Below are positions 33,722-43,535 of a stretch of DNA of 64,000 nucleotides, one piece after another. The notes beneath the pieces are model-generated. The model saw only the letters and a program-made list of their open reading frames with translations, did not search any database and was not told the origin of the DNA. How positions within the stretch are numbered: position 1 is the first letter of the stretch; every line of letters begins with the position of its first letter. The translations under genes were made by a program, and so were the position numbers. The DNA is from Riptortus pedestris (taxonomy: Eukaryota > Arthropoda > Insecta > Hemiptera > Alydidae): positions 7,990,001 to 8,054,000 of the forward strand of contig CM032230.1 of assembly GCA_019009955.1 (NCBI GenBank), written 5' to 3'.

Positions 33722-33795
33722 TGACAGGATGGTGCCTTCCTCTTCTTGGACGGGTGGTCTCTAGTGCTGTCAACTTGGGTCACCTCCATTGCCAT
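33722..33795 (-). CDS. cyc: cyc first coding exon: start codon and nuclear localisation signal
   Basis: The frame begins MAMEVTQVDSTRDHPSKKRK and continues APSC, with two bases (CA) left over. The donor CA|GTGAGTAC lies at 33721-33720. The leftover CA joins the C that opens the next exon, giving His and keeping the frame. The SKKRK cluster resembles the basic nuclear signal near the N-terminus of BMAL1/CYC. Two ATGs, at 33795 and 33789, both have a purine at -3 and G at +4; the upstream one is chosen. The exon itself probably extends to 33844, where a good acceptor (TTTGTCTAG) and a branch-like GCTAAC are seen. The frame stays open back to that acceptor (reading CCPRPVYVRQAGGGE before the Met), so translation could start in an earlier exon. 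That is the main doubt. Confidence 0.82.
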
Positions 33796-33844
33796 CTCTC
33801 CTCCTCCTGCCTGCCGCACGTACACCGGACGTGGGCAACAGCTT
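33796..33844 (-). other. cyc: 5' portion of the same cyc exon, probable 5' UTR (or N-terminal coding)
   Basis: This stretch lies between the inferred acceptor TTTGTCTAG (AG at 33846-33845) and the chosen ATG. It has no in-frame stop, so it could code if an upstream exon supplies a start in phase. It is more GC-rich than the surrounding intron. Confidence 0.5.
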
Positions 33845-33934
33845 CTAGACAAATGGACGAGTTAGCTATTTAGTTTATATATGTGAATATTTACTAACAA
33901 AAAAAAGGTATTTGATATATTATTACAATAGAGT

Positions 33935-34720
33935 TCGGGTATTGACCGCGTCTTCATGTTTTGGTCGCCATTTCGCTAGACATACTTCTAGTTTCTGAAC
34001 TTATCTGAACCATATTTTGGTTTCAACATCGCTGTCTTAAGAGCTCTGACAAACAGCTATACATTTTAATACCTTTTGTTAAAGATAAAACATACGAAAT
34101 TGCAAAAGTACTCAAGAAACATGGAATAGATAAGCTATTTGGCACAGGCAGAAAAATTGGACATATTATCACAAGTCTGAAGGATCAGCTCCATACCTAT
34201 GTTCCGGGAGTATACAGTAAAGGTTATCTTGCTCCAATGGCTCGGAATACGTCGATCAGAGAGGTAGGTTAATCAGAGCCAGGATTGGAGAACATATCGA
34301 AAAAGTGAAAAAGCTTCGGGCAGAAGACTCAGAAATACCAGAACATTTTTGGTAAACCGACCGTCACATCAAATTTGATCAAGTCGAGATGTTTGTAAAA
34401 GTTGTTCGATACCAGAAAAGATGGCTATAGAGTGAGCAAACTTGGAAGAACATCATTCAAACTAGAAAGGAGGCTATAAACCAAGAAGGCGGAAATATAT
34501 CTTGAAAGAGAGGCTCCGCCCTAGGCACCTGACAAGATACATATATGTACCTGAATACTACTACCTGCATTTACTTCAATCTCAGAGAAAACCCTGAGGA
34601 TGCTAGAAGTATGTCTGGTGAAATGTTGACCAGAAACATGAAAACACGTTCAATAGCCACAAAGACCTCGATTGTAATTATGTCAAGGACCGTGGAAGTC
34701 TACAAGTATATTCGATATAT
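33935..34720 (+). mobile_element. degraded Penelope-like element with inverted terminal segments
   Basis: The central plus-strand frame reads TPFVKDKTYEIAKVLKKHGI, then DKLFGTGRKIGHIITSLKDQ and LHTYVPGVYS. After shifts come ...GRLIRARIGEHIEKVKKL and EHFW. This is the region before and through a GIY-YIG endonuclease (VPGVYS in place of IPGIYS), broken by shifts and stops. The 3' terminal segment (34590-34712) has CTGAGGA (34594-34600), T, gctagaagtatgtctggt and GAAA (34620-34623), and ends agaccgtggaagtctac with small changes. An inverted, decayed terminal segment lies at 33935-34025. Confidence 0.75.
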
Positions 34721-34989
34721 TATTTTAAAATGCATTGTATTTTATTTTTTATTAGCATTTATTTGATAACTAAATAACCCCCACATCTGAGGTAGTTGGC
34801 ACAAGGAAGGTGAGGATAGACGTTAATTAGGATAACAATTCACTCAATTATTCCTTAAAAAAGCCAAGGAAAGCCAAGAAGGCCAATTATTCCTTTAAAT
34901 ATTTGAAATTCTTTCATGTCCATACTTAGTCAATAGGAATGTAATTAAAGTTACAACTTTTTAAATCTTCTTAAGTACGTTGCATACCT

Positions 34990-35250
34990 ATTTAATTATA
35001 ATTCTATATTTCGTTATAACTAATCATATTTTTTAGATGTGTGTAATACATTGGCTTCTGTCAGTTAGTATTTGAGTCATGTAGTGGGTTATGTCAATGT
35101 CTTTTCGTTGTATAGTAGTAGTAGTCTGTTAATATAAGGTTTATTGTTTATTATTTACACATAGGGATACCTGTTCTTCTTATTAAGTGTCTATGTAAGA
35201 CGTGAGAGTGGCCGATCCTGAGTCTGGCAAGAACAACTTCCAAAGTCCTC
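34990..35250 (-). pseudogene. non-LTR C-terminal fragment (LRIGH family), heavily decayed
   Basis: On the plus strand, ttggcttctgtcagttagta, ggttatgtcaatgtcttttc, tattaagtgtctatgtaaga and gagtctggcaagaacaactt match the same blocks at 17040-17225. It is therefore a copy of that element on the minus strand. Confidence 0.7.
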
Positions 35251-35454
35251 TACTCCGAAATATTTTGTTGTTTTTTTTTTAAATACAGTTTATTTCCATT
35301 AACAAGTATTTAAAGCACAAAACAAAGTAAAAAGCTCAAAAATAAAATTCTAAAAGTATTTGGAATATGAAATAGAAATAACAAAATACCATCTTCTCAC
35401 GCAGTTGAGTTTTACAAGTAATTCATGAAAATCAACACATTATTTATCAGATTT

Positions 35455-35560
35455 ACTTAAGGGCAATCTTCTATTGAATTCCGGAAAATTTCATCAAATG
35501 TCTACCAGTCCTGACTTGTAGATAACAAAAATGAGATCCTTTCAACTTTATATATTTGTA
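35455..35560 (-). repeat. TA-core 3' end fragment
   Basis: Reversed: cagatttacttaagggcaat, then tcatcaaatgtctaccagtc and aaaatgagatcctttcaac. Confidence 0.6.
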
Positions 35561-35640
35561 CGTAGGTGAATCAAATGAAAACCTTAGAAGTGCTGTAAAG
35601 TTCAGGTTAAACTTTTAAGGTTTTCATTTGATTCACCCTC
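35560..35640. repeat. short inverted repeat around 'aggttttcatttgattcac'
   Basis: gtgaatcaaatgaaaacctt (35570-35589) and its complement aggttttcatttgattcacc (35617-35636) flank a 27-bp loop. Confidence 0.8.
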
Positions 35641-35689
35641 GTATATGTATGCATGTATGGTCACAATGTTTGTTAAATATCTAGTTTGT

Positions 35690-35736
35690 TGTCAACCAAA
35701 AAAAAACAATTACCGTCACTAAAGCTTCAAAGGCAC

Positions 35737-35786
<50 letters not shown>

Positions 35787-35895
35787 TGACTATCAATGGG
35801 CATTTCAATACACTTTTCAAAAATCAGGTCATGAGTGCGACATCAATCAACATATAAAATACAGAATTAACTGATTGTCCTTAAGGGAAGTCTGC
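35690..35895 (+). repeat. TA-core 3' part with a (CA)n core
   Basis: A (CA)n tract at 35742-35780 stands where the TA tract should be, then a caatgggcatttcaa segment, gtcatgagtgcgacatcaat and tccttaagggaagtctgctaa. It shows that the core microsatellite can change type. Confidence 0.6.
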
Positions 35896-35899
35896 TAAA

Positions 35900-36120
35900 C
35901 TGCGAAATGTTCAAAATGTGCTATAAACCATTCCCTTAAGTCATGTACTTTCAGAGTTGGAAGTTATTAATTTTGTGTGTATAAAATAAAATAAAAAAAA
36001 GTTTTTCGTATTTTAAAAAAAATAATTACAATGATTGCATTTTAAGCCTTAAAATAGAAAAATTTATTGTATGTTAAAATATTTAGCATTGATTGATACA
36101 AAACACTTTTTAATACTTAC
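35900..36120. other. AT-rich, no clear feature
   Basis: Nothing recognised. Confidence 0.5.
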
Positions 36121-36480
36121 GGTTTCAATCATGGCTCAAAATCTCTTTCTCGAAAACCACCATGCACTGACACATGTACATTAATACGCATTGTAAAGAA
36201 ACCCGATGCTTAGTACTTTATGCTCTTAGAGCGATTTGAAAAAAACCATTTGAGCAAAGGACTGGCTCTGACACACTCGCTGAATGATAGCCTAGTAATT
36301 GTGCCAGAAGCTTCTTGAGTAATTGAGAATATTCTGTTGCTGGTTGGTCAGGGCCGGTCCCACGGTTTCTACGCAGACGGACAATATCAGCTGGGCCAGA
36401 ATTAATTAATAAGCTTCCGGAGAGATGAAACAGCTGATAATATAATCAGCTGATTTGCATTTGCTCAATATATATATACC
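36121..36480 (-). promoter_or_regulatory. possible cyc 5' UTR exon and promoter region
   Basis: On the minus strand a good donor, AAACC|GTAAGTATT, lies at 36121/36120, about 2.3 kb upstream of the first coding exon. The sequence above it is open in no useful frame: the phase needed for cyc meets TGA seven bases before the donor. It could therefore only be untranslated. An upstream ATG just before the donor would give a short uORF that ends inside the next exon. A GC-richer patch near 36340-36440 could be promoter. No TATA or initiator was convincingly identified, so this is a weak inference. Confidence 0.22.
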
Positions 36481-36589
36481 TGAATCTTCGAAAATTAGTT
36501 ATTTATGATTCATCCCTCTCTGTAAGTATGGTTCGTAAGTAGGTGACCATACTAGACTCGTGGTCTCTATTACCGTGTCAGTAATAGGC

Positions 36590-36665
36590 ATTTATTTGCT
36601 GGTAATCTCGGCAAATATAAGCCCTTGTTCCAACGTGGCTAGGGAATGGTGGTAACCTGTTGATT
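36590..36665 (-). repeat. weak SINE-like fragment
   Basis: cgtggctagggaatggtggt then aacctgttgattag resembles the SINE body segment. Orientation and membership are uncertain. Confidence 0.3.
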
Positions 36666-36706
36666 AGTAGTATAAAATGGAAGCTACAAAATAAAGCTTA
36701 GTGGAA

Positions 36707-37540
36707 GACATAAGTCCGTCAGGCAGGCGCTGCGCAAACTAAACAGATTTCTCGCACTCTCCAATAATATAGGCCGATGATCTCATCCCACCCCCTATTC
36801 TATATTTCTCCCTTAATAAGATGTCTATTTAAAAATTAATAAACGGAAATACATCCACTCAGGAGCTGCTTAAACCATGTGCTGGTATAGTATACTTGAG
36901 ACCTCAACTCACCCCATATCCTTATTTTTTATGTAAAAAAACCAGGATTAGAAGGGGCGGGTGTGGGGTTACTAAGGCCTGAAAACAAGGAAGTATTACT
37001 TGACATTATTTTCTCATCAAAATTTAACAAAATAAATAGACACATTTCGTAAAAATACTGAAGTAGGTAATTACTGTTTGAAAAAAAAAACCATTAAAAT
37101 CACAGAGTAAAGATAAAAAATAAATAAAACTCGTGTTGAATTCTTTATATACGCCATATTGCTGGGCAAGTCAAAAGGTGCTGAAAAGACTTGTATGCTG
37201 GAAATCATTATCTTGCACGAACGCCCACACTTATTGGCTTGCCGAGTTTTTCGCCTTTTACGAACTTGTGCACGATCGGCTTATTGAGTTTTTTAAAAGT
37301 ACAACAATGATACTTCCCACTAAAATATTAGTCATTCTTATAAAACGTTGGTACATGTATCACAACTTATACGTTATCTTAGAAATTTCAAATAAGAACT
37401 TCTTTTAATTAATGGAGGTGGATATTTAAACCCCGTCGACCCCAAAATCAGTTTTTTATTTGTTGTTTATCAATTTCGATAACGACAAAAATATTCGCTA
37501 GAGCGAAAAAGACAATTATATCCCTAAGGGGAAATCCGTC
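36707..37540 (+). repeat. degraded TA-core copy
   Basis: The 5' end is gtccgtcaggcaggcgctgc with aaactaaacagatttctcg. The body is very altered, with 'aacgacaaaaatattcgctagagcg' surviving near 37480-37505 and a 3' tip ccctaaggggaaatccgtc. The segment 37130-37400 does not look like the family and may be an insertion. Confidence 0.5.
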
Positions 37541-37841
37541 AACAGTATTTGAAGGAATAACACCAACATTAGCATTATATTTACCGTGCAATCTTATCAT
37601 GCGAACCCTCCGTAGCTATTTTTTCTATAGAAAACCTCATGAAAAGCATCTAGCTCTTATACCATTGGGCGCATGAACAAATGGATGGTACTAAAGTTAT
37701 CCTTATTTCTAATTCACAATTCAGCGGAAAATAAGTTTCTTAATATCCAGAGATAATTAAATAATCAATATTTTTTGTGAGGGGGGTGTTGAGGCCCCGG
37801 TAAAAAATTGTGCATGTAAGATATATTTGTTTTTCTTCTAG

Positions 37842-37947
37842 CCTCAGAGGTTATGCAAGAGGTAGATATAGAGATTGCATCACTAGTCGAGCCTCTACTA
37901 CTATGCACCTCCGGCTCTAATAAATGCATTTACATCAAGGTCGGCCG
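37842..37947 (+). CDS. candidate exon of an unrecognised plus-strand gene
   Basis: A strong acceptor (polypyrimidine run then TTCTTCTAG at 37833-37841) and a strong donor (GGCCG|GTGAGTAC at 37948) bound 106 bp. One frame is open throughout: two bases, 34 codons, two bases. It starts SEVMQEVDIEIASLV, continues EPLLLCTSGSNKCIYIKV and ends at G. The other two frames contain stops. Base composition is richer in GC than the flanks, as for the cyc exons. I do not recognise the protein. It lies upstream of cyc on the opposite strand and could belong to a divergent neighbour, though its phase shows it would be an internal exon. An old mobile-element exon is the alternative. Confidence 0.42.
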
Positions 37948-37949
37948 GT

Positions 37950-38757
37950 GAGTACTACAGTCAGAACGAGTGGGCCAACTTTATAGCTAACCATCGTCTT
38001 TCTTCCTTTATGTCTTGAAATGGCGTTACATGTATTACAGAATTATGCATTTATATATACTTGCATAGATTTAAAATATTAAATGACAAGAATTGCCCCT
38101 TTGAAAGAACGAGTGAACAGACTTAGATGAACACCTCAAGTACTTGCACACTGACTACACACGTATGTAACATAAGACACTACATACAAAAACATGTATA
38201 TTGCAACATGTATGTACAATATACATATAGGTAGTATGAAAGTGTAGCCAGTCTGTGGCAGAAACAACAAATTTTCTTCTTCAAAACTTCTTATTTATTT
38301 TTATCCCCAATGTGTTTCGCGCATTACTGATTTTTAGCAATTATACATAACAGTGTATTTATAATATATCTTATTATTTACCATGATTTATAACAGATCT
38401 GGTATTATTATCACCAGATTTATGTGATATATATTTAAATACTATTAAAAATAATATCAAGAAGCCAATTGAAATTAAGTTTTTGTTCATGTTAATGTAT
38501 GATAATAAAACAAAATAAGACAAACCTACACGTGTATATAGGCCATAAAAGTTGATTAAACAAATAATAATAAGAGATATATTATAAATTAAATATAAAA
38601 AAAAATTACCAAAATTTCAAATTGAAGTTTTAATGGAAAAGATCCCCTGGATGAGGAGCTAAACTGCTGGCGTTGGGGATAGAAATGAATAAGTTTTTTA
38701 GAGAACAAAATTATTGTTTTTGAGCCAGAATGGCTTAACTTTTAAACAATGTAAGAA
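37950..38757. other. AT-rich, no clear feature
   Basis: Nothing recognised downstream of the candidate exon; no matching next exon was found. Confidence 0.5.
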
Positions 38758-39030
38758 GTATGTACAAAAACTTTTTCCGGGTTGGACCGTGTCTTAATTT
38801 TCATCGTTGCAGAGCTTTCGCACATCGTGTGATGGCTTCTTCAGGGCTGAGTAGAGAATCACACCCCTAGCCCTGCGGTAGCCCGGCCCTACCCCTGTCT
38901 CTACTCAGCCCTGAAGAAGCCATCACACGATGTGCGAAAGCTCGGCAACGATGAAAATTAAGACACGGTCCAACCCGGAAGAAGTTTTTGTACATACATT
39001 TGACGACCGTGGAAGCCTACGTGAACAATG
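38758..39030. mobile_element. Penelope-like termini in head-to-head inverted arrangement
   Basis: The arms at 38758-38857 and 38898-39000 are near-perfect inverted copies around a C-rich centre. Each arm carries the hammerhead-like core. Right arm: CTGAAGA (38911-38917), A, gccatcacacgatgtgc, GAAA (38936-38939). Left arm: the same on the minus strand, TCTTCAG 38838-38844 and TTTC 38816-38819. After the right arm comes gaccgtggaagcctacgtg, matching the 3' end of the elements at 34690 and 54410. No coding region. Confidence 0.72.
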
Positions 39031-39545
39031 TAAGAAGGTCATCTGTGACTGAGTAGATGCAACTGTATAAAATAAAACTCTAAGGCTCGTGAGATTTTCT
39101 AGTTAAATTTGGCGGACATCCTTTTTTTTCAAGTTCGAGACCACTAAGAACTGTGGCATCAAAATTAAAAATCGTGATTCTTTGTTTGTCTATCCTCCCG
39201 TGTGTTACTCAATCACTCAAAAACGGCTCGAAAGATTTCTATTTGTGTTGTTCAATTAAAACATAGGCTTTATAAGAATCCGAATTTTCTGAAAATATGA
39301 ATTAATACCTTCTTTTTTATTGGTTTTATCCAGAAATGTAAAGAATAAATTGAGTTTAGAATAACCATTTCGATTCTAAATTGTTACATTAATGAATTTT
39401 AAGTTCCACCTTCCAATAACTATTCTTGTTTCGTGAAAAACTTCTGAATAGAGTTAGGAACTTGTTTCTATATGAATTAAGGAAACGCGTATTGTTAATA
39501 TGAGCGATTTCATACTTTACTAACCAGTCCGAATAAAATGTTACC
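39031..39545. other. AT-rich; weak repeat text at 39180-39300
   Basis: A stretch with gtctatcctcccgtgtgtta and caaaaacggctcgaaag recalls the 4868-5330 repeat. Otherwise nothing. Confidence 0.35.
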
Positions 39546-39549
39546 ATAT

Positions 39550-39945
39550 TTTTTTAGTACTAAATGCTATGTTCTTTTGTACGGGGTACAGGCCAGGAAA
39601 TTAAAAGCAAACTCTGAATAAACTATAAGCATTTGAGATGTGTTGTCGGCGAAGAATGCTAAGCGTATCGTTTATATATCAAATATGAAATGAAGACGTC
39701 CTTCGTAGAGCACAATTAGGTGATCGCGAACTTTAAGAAGTAATTAAACGTAGAAAAATATTCTACTTCGGAAATAATTATGAGAGGAAATTGCTATGAA
39801 TTCCAGCGCCTTATAATGCAAGGCGGGAAGAGGGGAACATGAAGAAAGTTGCCAAATATTAGAAAATCTCCAGAGTTCCGCAATTGACAGAAGAAATAGA
39901 CGGACGTCTACGCAAGAATTTGAACGACACTCCAAAAAGAAGATA
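39550..39945 (+). pseudogene. RTE-like non-LTR fragment (C-terminus)
   Basis: Broken frames: YVLLYGVQARKLKANSE, then RRAQLGDREL, then VIKRRKIFYFGNNYERKLL and RREEGNMKKVAKY. The ..LLYG.ETW.L.., ...RRK..YFGH.., G.R..GRR layout of the RTE/CR1 C-terminus is recognisable. Confidence 0.62.
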
Positions 39946-40387
39946 TCTTTTTCTCCGGATGCTAAAATAATACAATCGTTCTATTTAGAAGGGAAGCTAG
40001 ATTTATTTCATCCCAAAGAACGATAGCAAATTTTTCCTTATTCTACCAATAAACAGTCCACGCTTCCTGCTTAAAACTATAATTACGACTAATTTTAACG
40101 CAATAAATGGATTATTTAGTGCTTCCTATTTTCCAATATTTATATTTCGACGGAAAGCCATTATTATATGGTTCAATTCCCGGATAAGAGCAGTTCTTAC
40201 CGTAAATTCATCTATCTGATTATATCTCGGGTAAAGCAAATGACTGGCAGCACCTTTACTGTTCATGCTGAAGGGCATTTGAGCAATTGACGAATATGGG
40301 GTAATGGTTTTGATACTCAATCTTTATAATTCAACGGAAAATCATTACGATGGCTGACAAAGCTAGTACTATATATACATATATATT

Positions 40388-40436
<49 letters not shown>

Positions 40437-40547
40437 AACAGGCAATCAGACATTGATACCAGAAATTTAAGAATCTTTTGACTTCCATATGAAACGGAAT
40501 ATTAGTGTTACATTTTCTGAAATAAAATCAATTACAAAGGTCAGTAA

Positions 40548-40595
<48 letters not shown>

Positions 40596-41300
40596 GAGTA
40601 ATGGAGAAGAACAGATGTCTAGTGAGTTAATCGTATAATAGGGTTGCTGGCGGGAATTGTGTGTTATGTAATTGTGTTTATTGGAAAGTTGCATCACCCA
40701 ATACAATCAATGTGTAAATTATACACGCTCTAAGTCTGTGCATGAGAAATGGATTCGGTTTTTAAAAGTATATTTAGGAAGGCATTTAAATCTCACTAAT
40801 GTCAATTCATCCAATATTTTTCCCTTTTTCTTCAAATCCCTTTCATAATCGTTATGGCGATTTCTTACACTAAACGAATTTCAAACGCAACAAAAAGAGA
40901 GATAACTTCATCTCATATTATCTATTTCTCCTTTAGTTAGAGGTCAATGTAAATGGGAGTGAAATGTTTAAGGAGGACCTTCTTGAATTAATATTTTGAG
41001 TATGAGTGAAAGTTTAAAGAAGTATGAAAAATGGAGAAATTCAAATAGCTCAGTTAAAAACGTTCGTCACTTAATGGGTGCTAACGTCATAGGCCTTTTT
41101 TTAAAGGGAAAAATATTAAAAAAGACAACAATTTTATGTATCAAAATTCTAGAGGTATGTGCAAATTAAAGGATACTAAATGAATACTTCAGGGATTATC
41201 GAGCAAAATAAAAAACGATGGTGAGATAAATTAATTTGGTGTTAATCTACACCATCTCTACAGTGAGGATTGGAAGGCATTTGCATGTATCACATATTAT
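39946..41300. other. AT-rich; two (TA)n tracts
   Basis: (TA)n at 40373-40432 and 40548-40591. No family text was recognised around them, so they may be independent microsatellites. Confidence 0.5.
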
Positions 41301-41304
41301 AAAA

Positions 41305-41380
41305 CCCAGTCGAAAAGAAAACTTCTTCAAATGTCCATCGATCCTACCTGGTAGAAACCGAAAATTATATTTATTTAACA

Positions 41381-41421
<41 letters not shown>

Positions 41422-41720
41422 TAATTACCTGTTATAGCTTTAGTGGTCGCAACTATGGTTTGTTCGTCACTAAAATGTTTATGTGAAAATAAAGATCAAG
41501 TTCGTTAACGGCTTCAATCGGATTGGTGAAAGGGGTGGGGTTGGTTATCCCGGCGAATATTAAAGAATTTTAAATAACCAATCTTTTTGAAAATTTAATT
41601 TTCAATAACTTTTGTTTTGGACACATTTTCTCTTATCCAAAATATTTTTATTTTCAAGTTGTATTTTTAAATTTCAGCTTTTAGTGAACCCCCTCATCCT
41701 TTTAGTAAGCCAATATATCT
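41305..41720 (-). repeat. TA-core copy, reversed, 5' part missing
   Basis: aacttcttcaaatgtccatc then gatcctacctgg, (TA)n at 41386-41420, gtggtcgcaactatggtttg, aagatcaagttcgttaacgg, and after a divergent body tcagcttttagtgaaccccc. Confidence 0.65.
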
Positions 41721-41737
41721 TGAAATCTGTTATAAAA

Positions 41738-42145
41738 CTCCTTTTTTTTTTTTTTTTTTTTTTTTATATTTTTTTTTTTAATATTTATTCGTTTATTTGC
41801 AACAACATATAATACATATTAAAAGCAAATGATTTGAATGATATACAATTGGCTTGATTATTCACTTGAGGTGGGAAGTTGTCCATTGACAATACCCACA
41901 TTGGAGGGAACATTGGCTGGTACTACATGGAGTTATTCTGAGCACTACACAAGATCTCTTGGACACTTTCGCTTCAGTCGTCGTCTTGGGTTTTCTGGAA
42001 TATGGGTAGATGAAAGTGATTCAGCAAAAGGATTAGGATGTGAGGGAAGGAGAGAGTGGAATTTCAGATATCGGGACTTGGCGAGGGTATGGACATAAGG
42101 AATGTTGAGGTCATTATGGAGCGATAAAACGTTCTTAAATACCAA
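41738..42145 (-). pseudogene. Jockey-like non-LTR retrotransposon 3' end with poly(A)
   Basis: The minus strand reads SLHNDLNIPYVHTLAKSRYL, KFHSLLPSHPNPFAESLSST and ends NPRRRLKRKCPRDLV. The LH.DL.IP...HPNP...RRLKR..P.DL pattern is the extreme C-terminus of Jockey-type ORF2. About 100 bp past its stop lies a poly-T run (41742-41766), the element's poly(A) tail as seen on the plus strand. The coding part shown here has no stop, so this is a relatively recent insertion truncated at its 5' side. Confidence 0.72.
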
Positions 42146-42194
42146 AATATTATTTTCAACTGACCTTTATTATGGGAGATACATGTAAAGAAGT

Positions 42195-42440
42195 TGCCGT
42201 CACCTATTAAGGTTTGTGCCGAAAATGTTTAATTGGTCTACACCATGGAAGATATTAACTGTTTTATTCAACACTAAAGATCATATTTATATTTGGCTGA
42301 AATTATTGACGGACTTGGGTTAGTGTGGTTTAGAGGAGGAATTCGAAAGTTCAAAATATCTTAGTTATTATGATTTGGATTGAAAAATGTTATTTAACCA
42401 GTTTTGTTAAACTATTGATGCTCTACAATTCGCCCTGGAA
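42195..42440 (-). repeat. TA-core body fragment (module D type)
   Basis: attcaacactaaagatcata, ttggctgaaattattgacgg, aaaatatcttagttattatg and gttaaactattgatgctcta match the module D copies at 11760 and 51780. Confidence 0.55.
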
Positions 42441-43535
42441 TTTCCACGTGACTGGAATAGTTGAGACTCGATCTATCGCTTTTAACTGTAGTAATTATTG
42501 TAGAACACGTCCTTATCTAAATTCTCACTTATGGCATGTGTTAGTAGGAGGGTAGACTGTAGTACTCCTTTTGGCAAATGCCTAACATTATTAAGCAGGC
42601 TACGGGCTACCGAGGAATGGCTCTCTACCAACTCTGGTCTTCGGTGGAATTTTGCTCAAGATTCCTGTATTCTTGGATTGTCTGATATAGAAGGCAACGG
42701 GAAACTACTGCAAGTAGTCGCACTTTCTTCATTACCTTGTTCACAATTATTTTATAACTCTGCAAATTTATCCTTGGTAAATGCCTTTTATGTCGTGAGC
42801 AATGGTGCGTACTTACAATTTGTCCGCATGTAAGATGAATCAGCGCTAGGAGGAATATGTCATGGATAATCTATTCGGTCTGATGTGCACAGCTGTAGTG
42901 GTGGCTCGAGTGAAAGGAACAGCTGATAAATCAAAATACATGGAGTATATGTCTTGCTGTCAGGGAGCCTGCTCATATTCCTGAATAGCAAATCAAGGAC
43001 TCTCTGATCGTCCTCTCGAATCAGAGGAAACAGACAACATAGAAAACTATCCCTTCAGTAGGAAGAAACATAATTTTTCCAGAGTTTGTAGATAAAATTG
43101 ACATTACTGTCAGGAGAAATGTCCTATGATGGCAACAGAAAACTAAGATTGAAAGGAAGAAATCTATGTTAACAAAAATAATGAATATTAAATATGTAAC
43201 CAAACATCTTACACCGAAGTTTATAGAGCTTTGGAAAGCCAAGCTTAATTCATCAATGATCTGTTTAGTTAAAGCTTCAGTAGCAGATGGGCACCCTTCC
43301 TAGGCTTTTTAGTGAAGACTAATAAGCAATAAACCACTAACAGATTGTACTAGCCATGTAAATCTGAAGGAAGAAAACTAACGACATTGGCAGAATAATT
43401 ATTCGATGTTTGTACAAGATATCGTATCTTAATCCACGAAACGAATTAATAATATAAAACCACTTGCCGTTTGTGACAGTTGCCCGATTCCGACTCTGAC
43501 AAGTTCAAAACTGGTCAAACTGATGATTTAAAGAA
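42441..43535. other. GC-richer unclassified block, probably mobile-element derived
   Basis: 42530-43000 is less AT-rich and holds short open frames (for example STNSGLRWNFAQDSCIL from about 42630) without any domain I can name. Text such as tgatatagaaggcaacggga recalls decayed retroelement sequence, but I cannot assign it. Confidence 0.35.

Larger units (their letters stand above)
6062..33844 (-). other. cyc: cycle (BMAL1/ARNTL orthologue) gene, 5' part, five exons
   Basis: Gene-level entry that ties the five minus-strand exons together. The spliced protein runs from a short N-terminus with a KKRK nuclear signal, through an acidic linker and the bHLH domain, into the first half of PAS-A, about 190 residues in all. 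All four junctions agree in phase: 2+1, 2+1, 0/0, 0/0. The last exon leaves one base over for an exon beyond the window. CYC/BMAL1 pairs with CLOCK in the nucleus, binds E-boxes and drives period, timeless and cry transcription; this is family knowledge. Introns of 3.4 to 10.1 kb are full of mobile elements. I found no PAS-A completion or PAS-B exon between 1 and 6061, so the gene continues outside the window. Confidence 0.95.
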
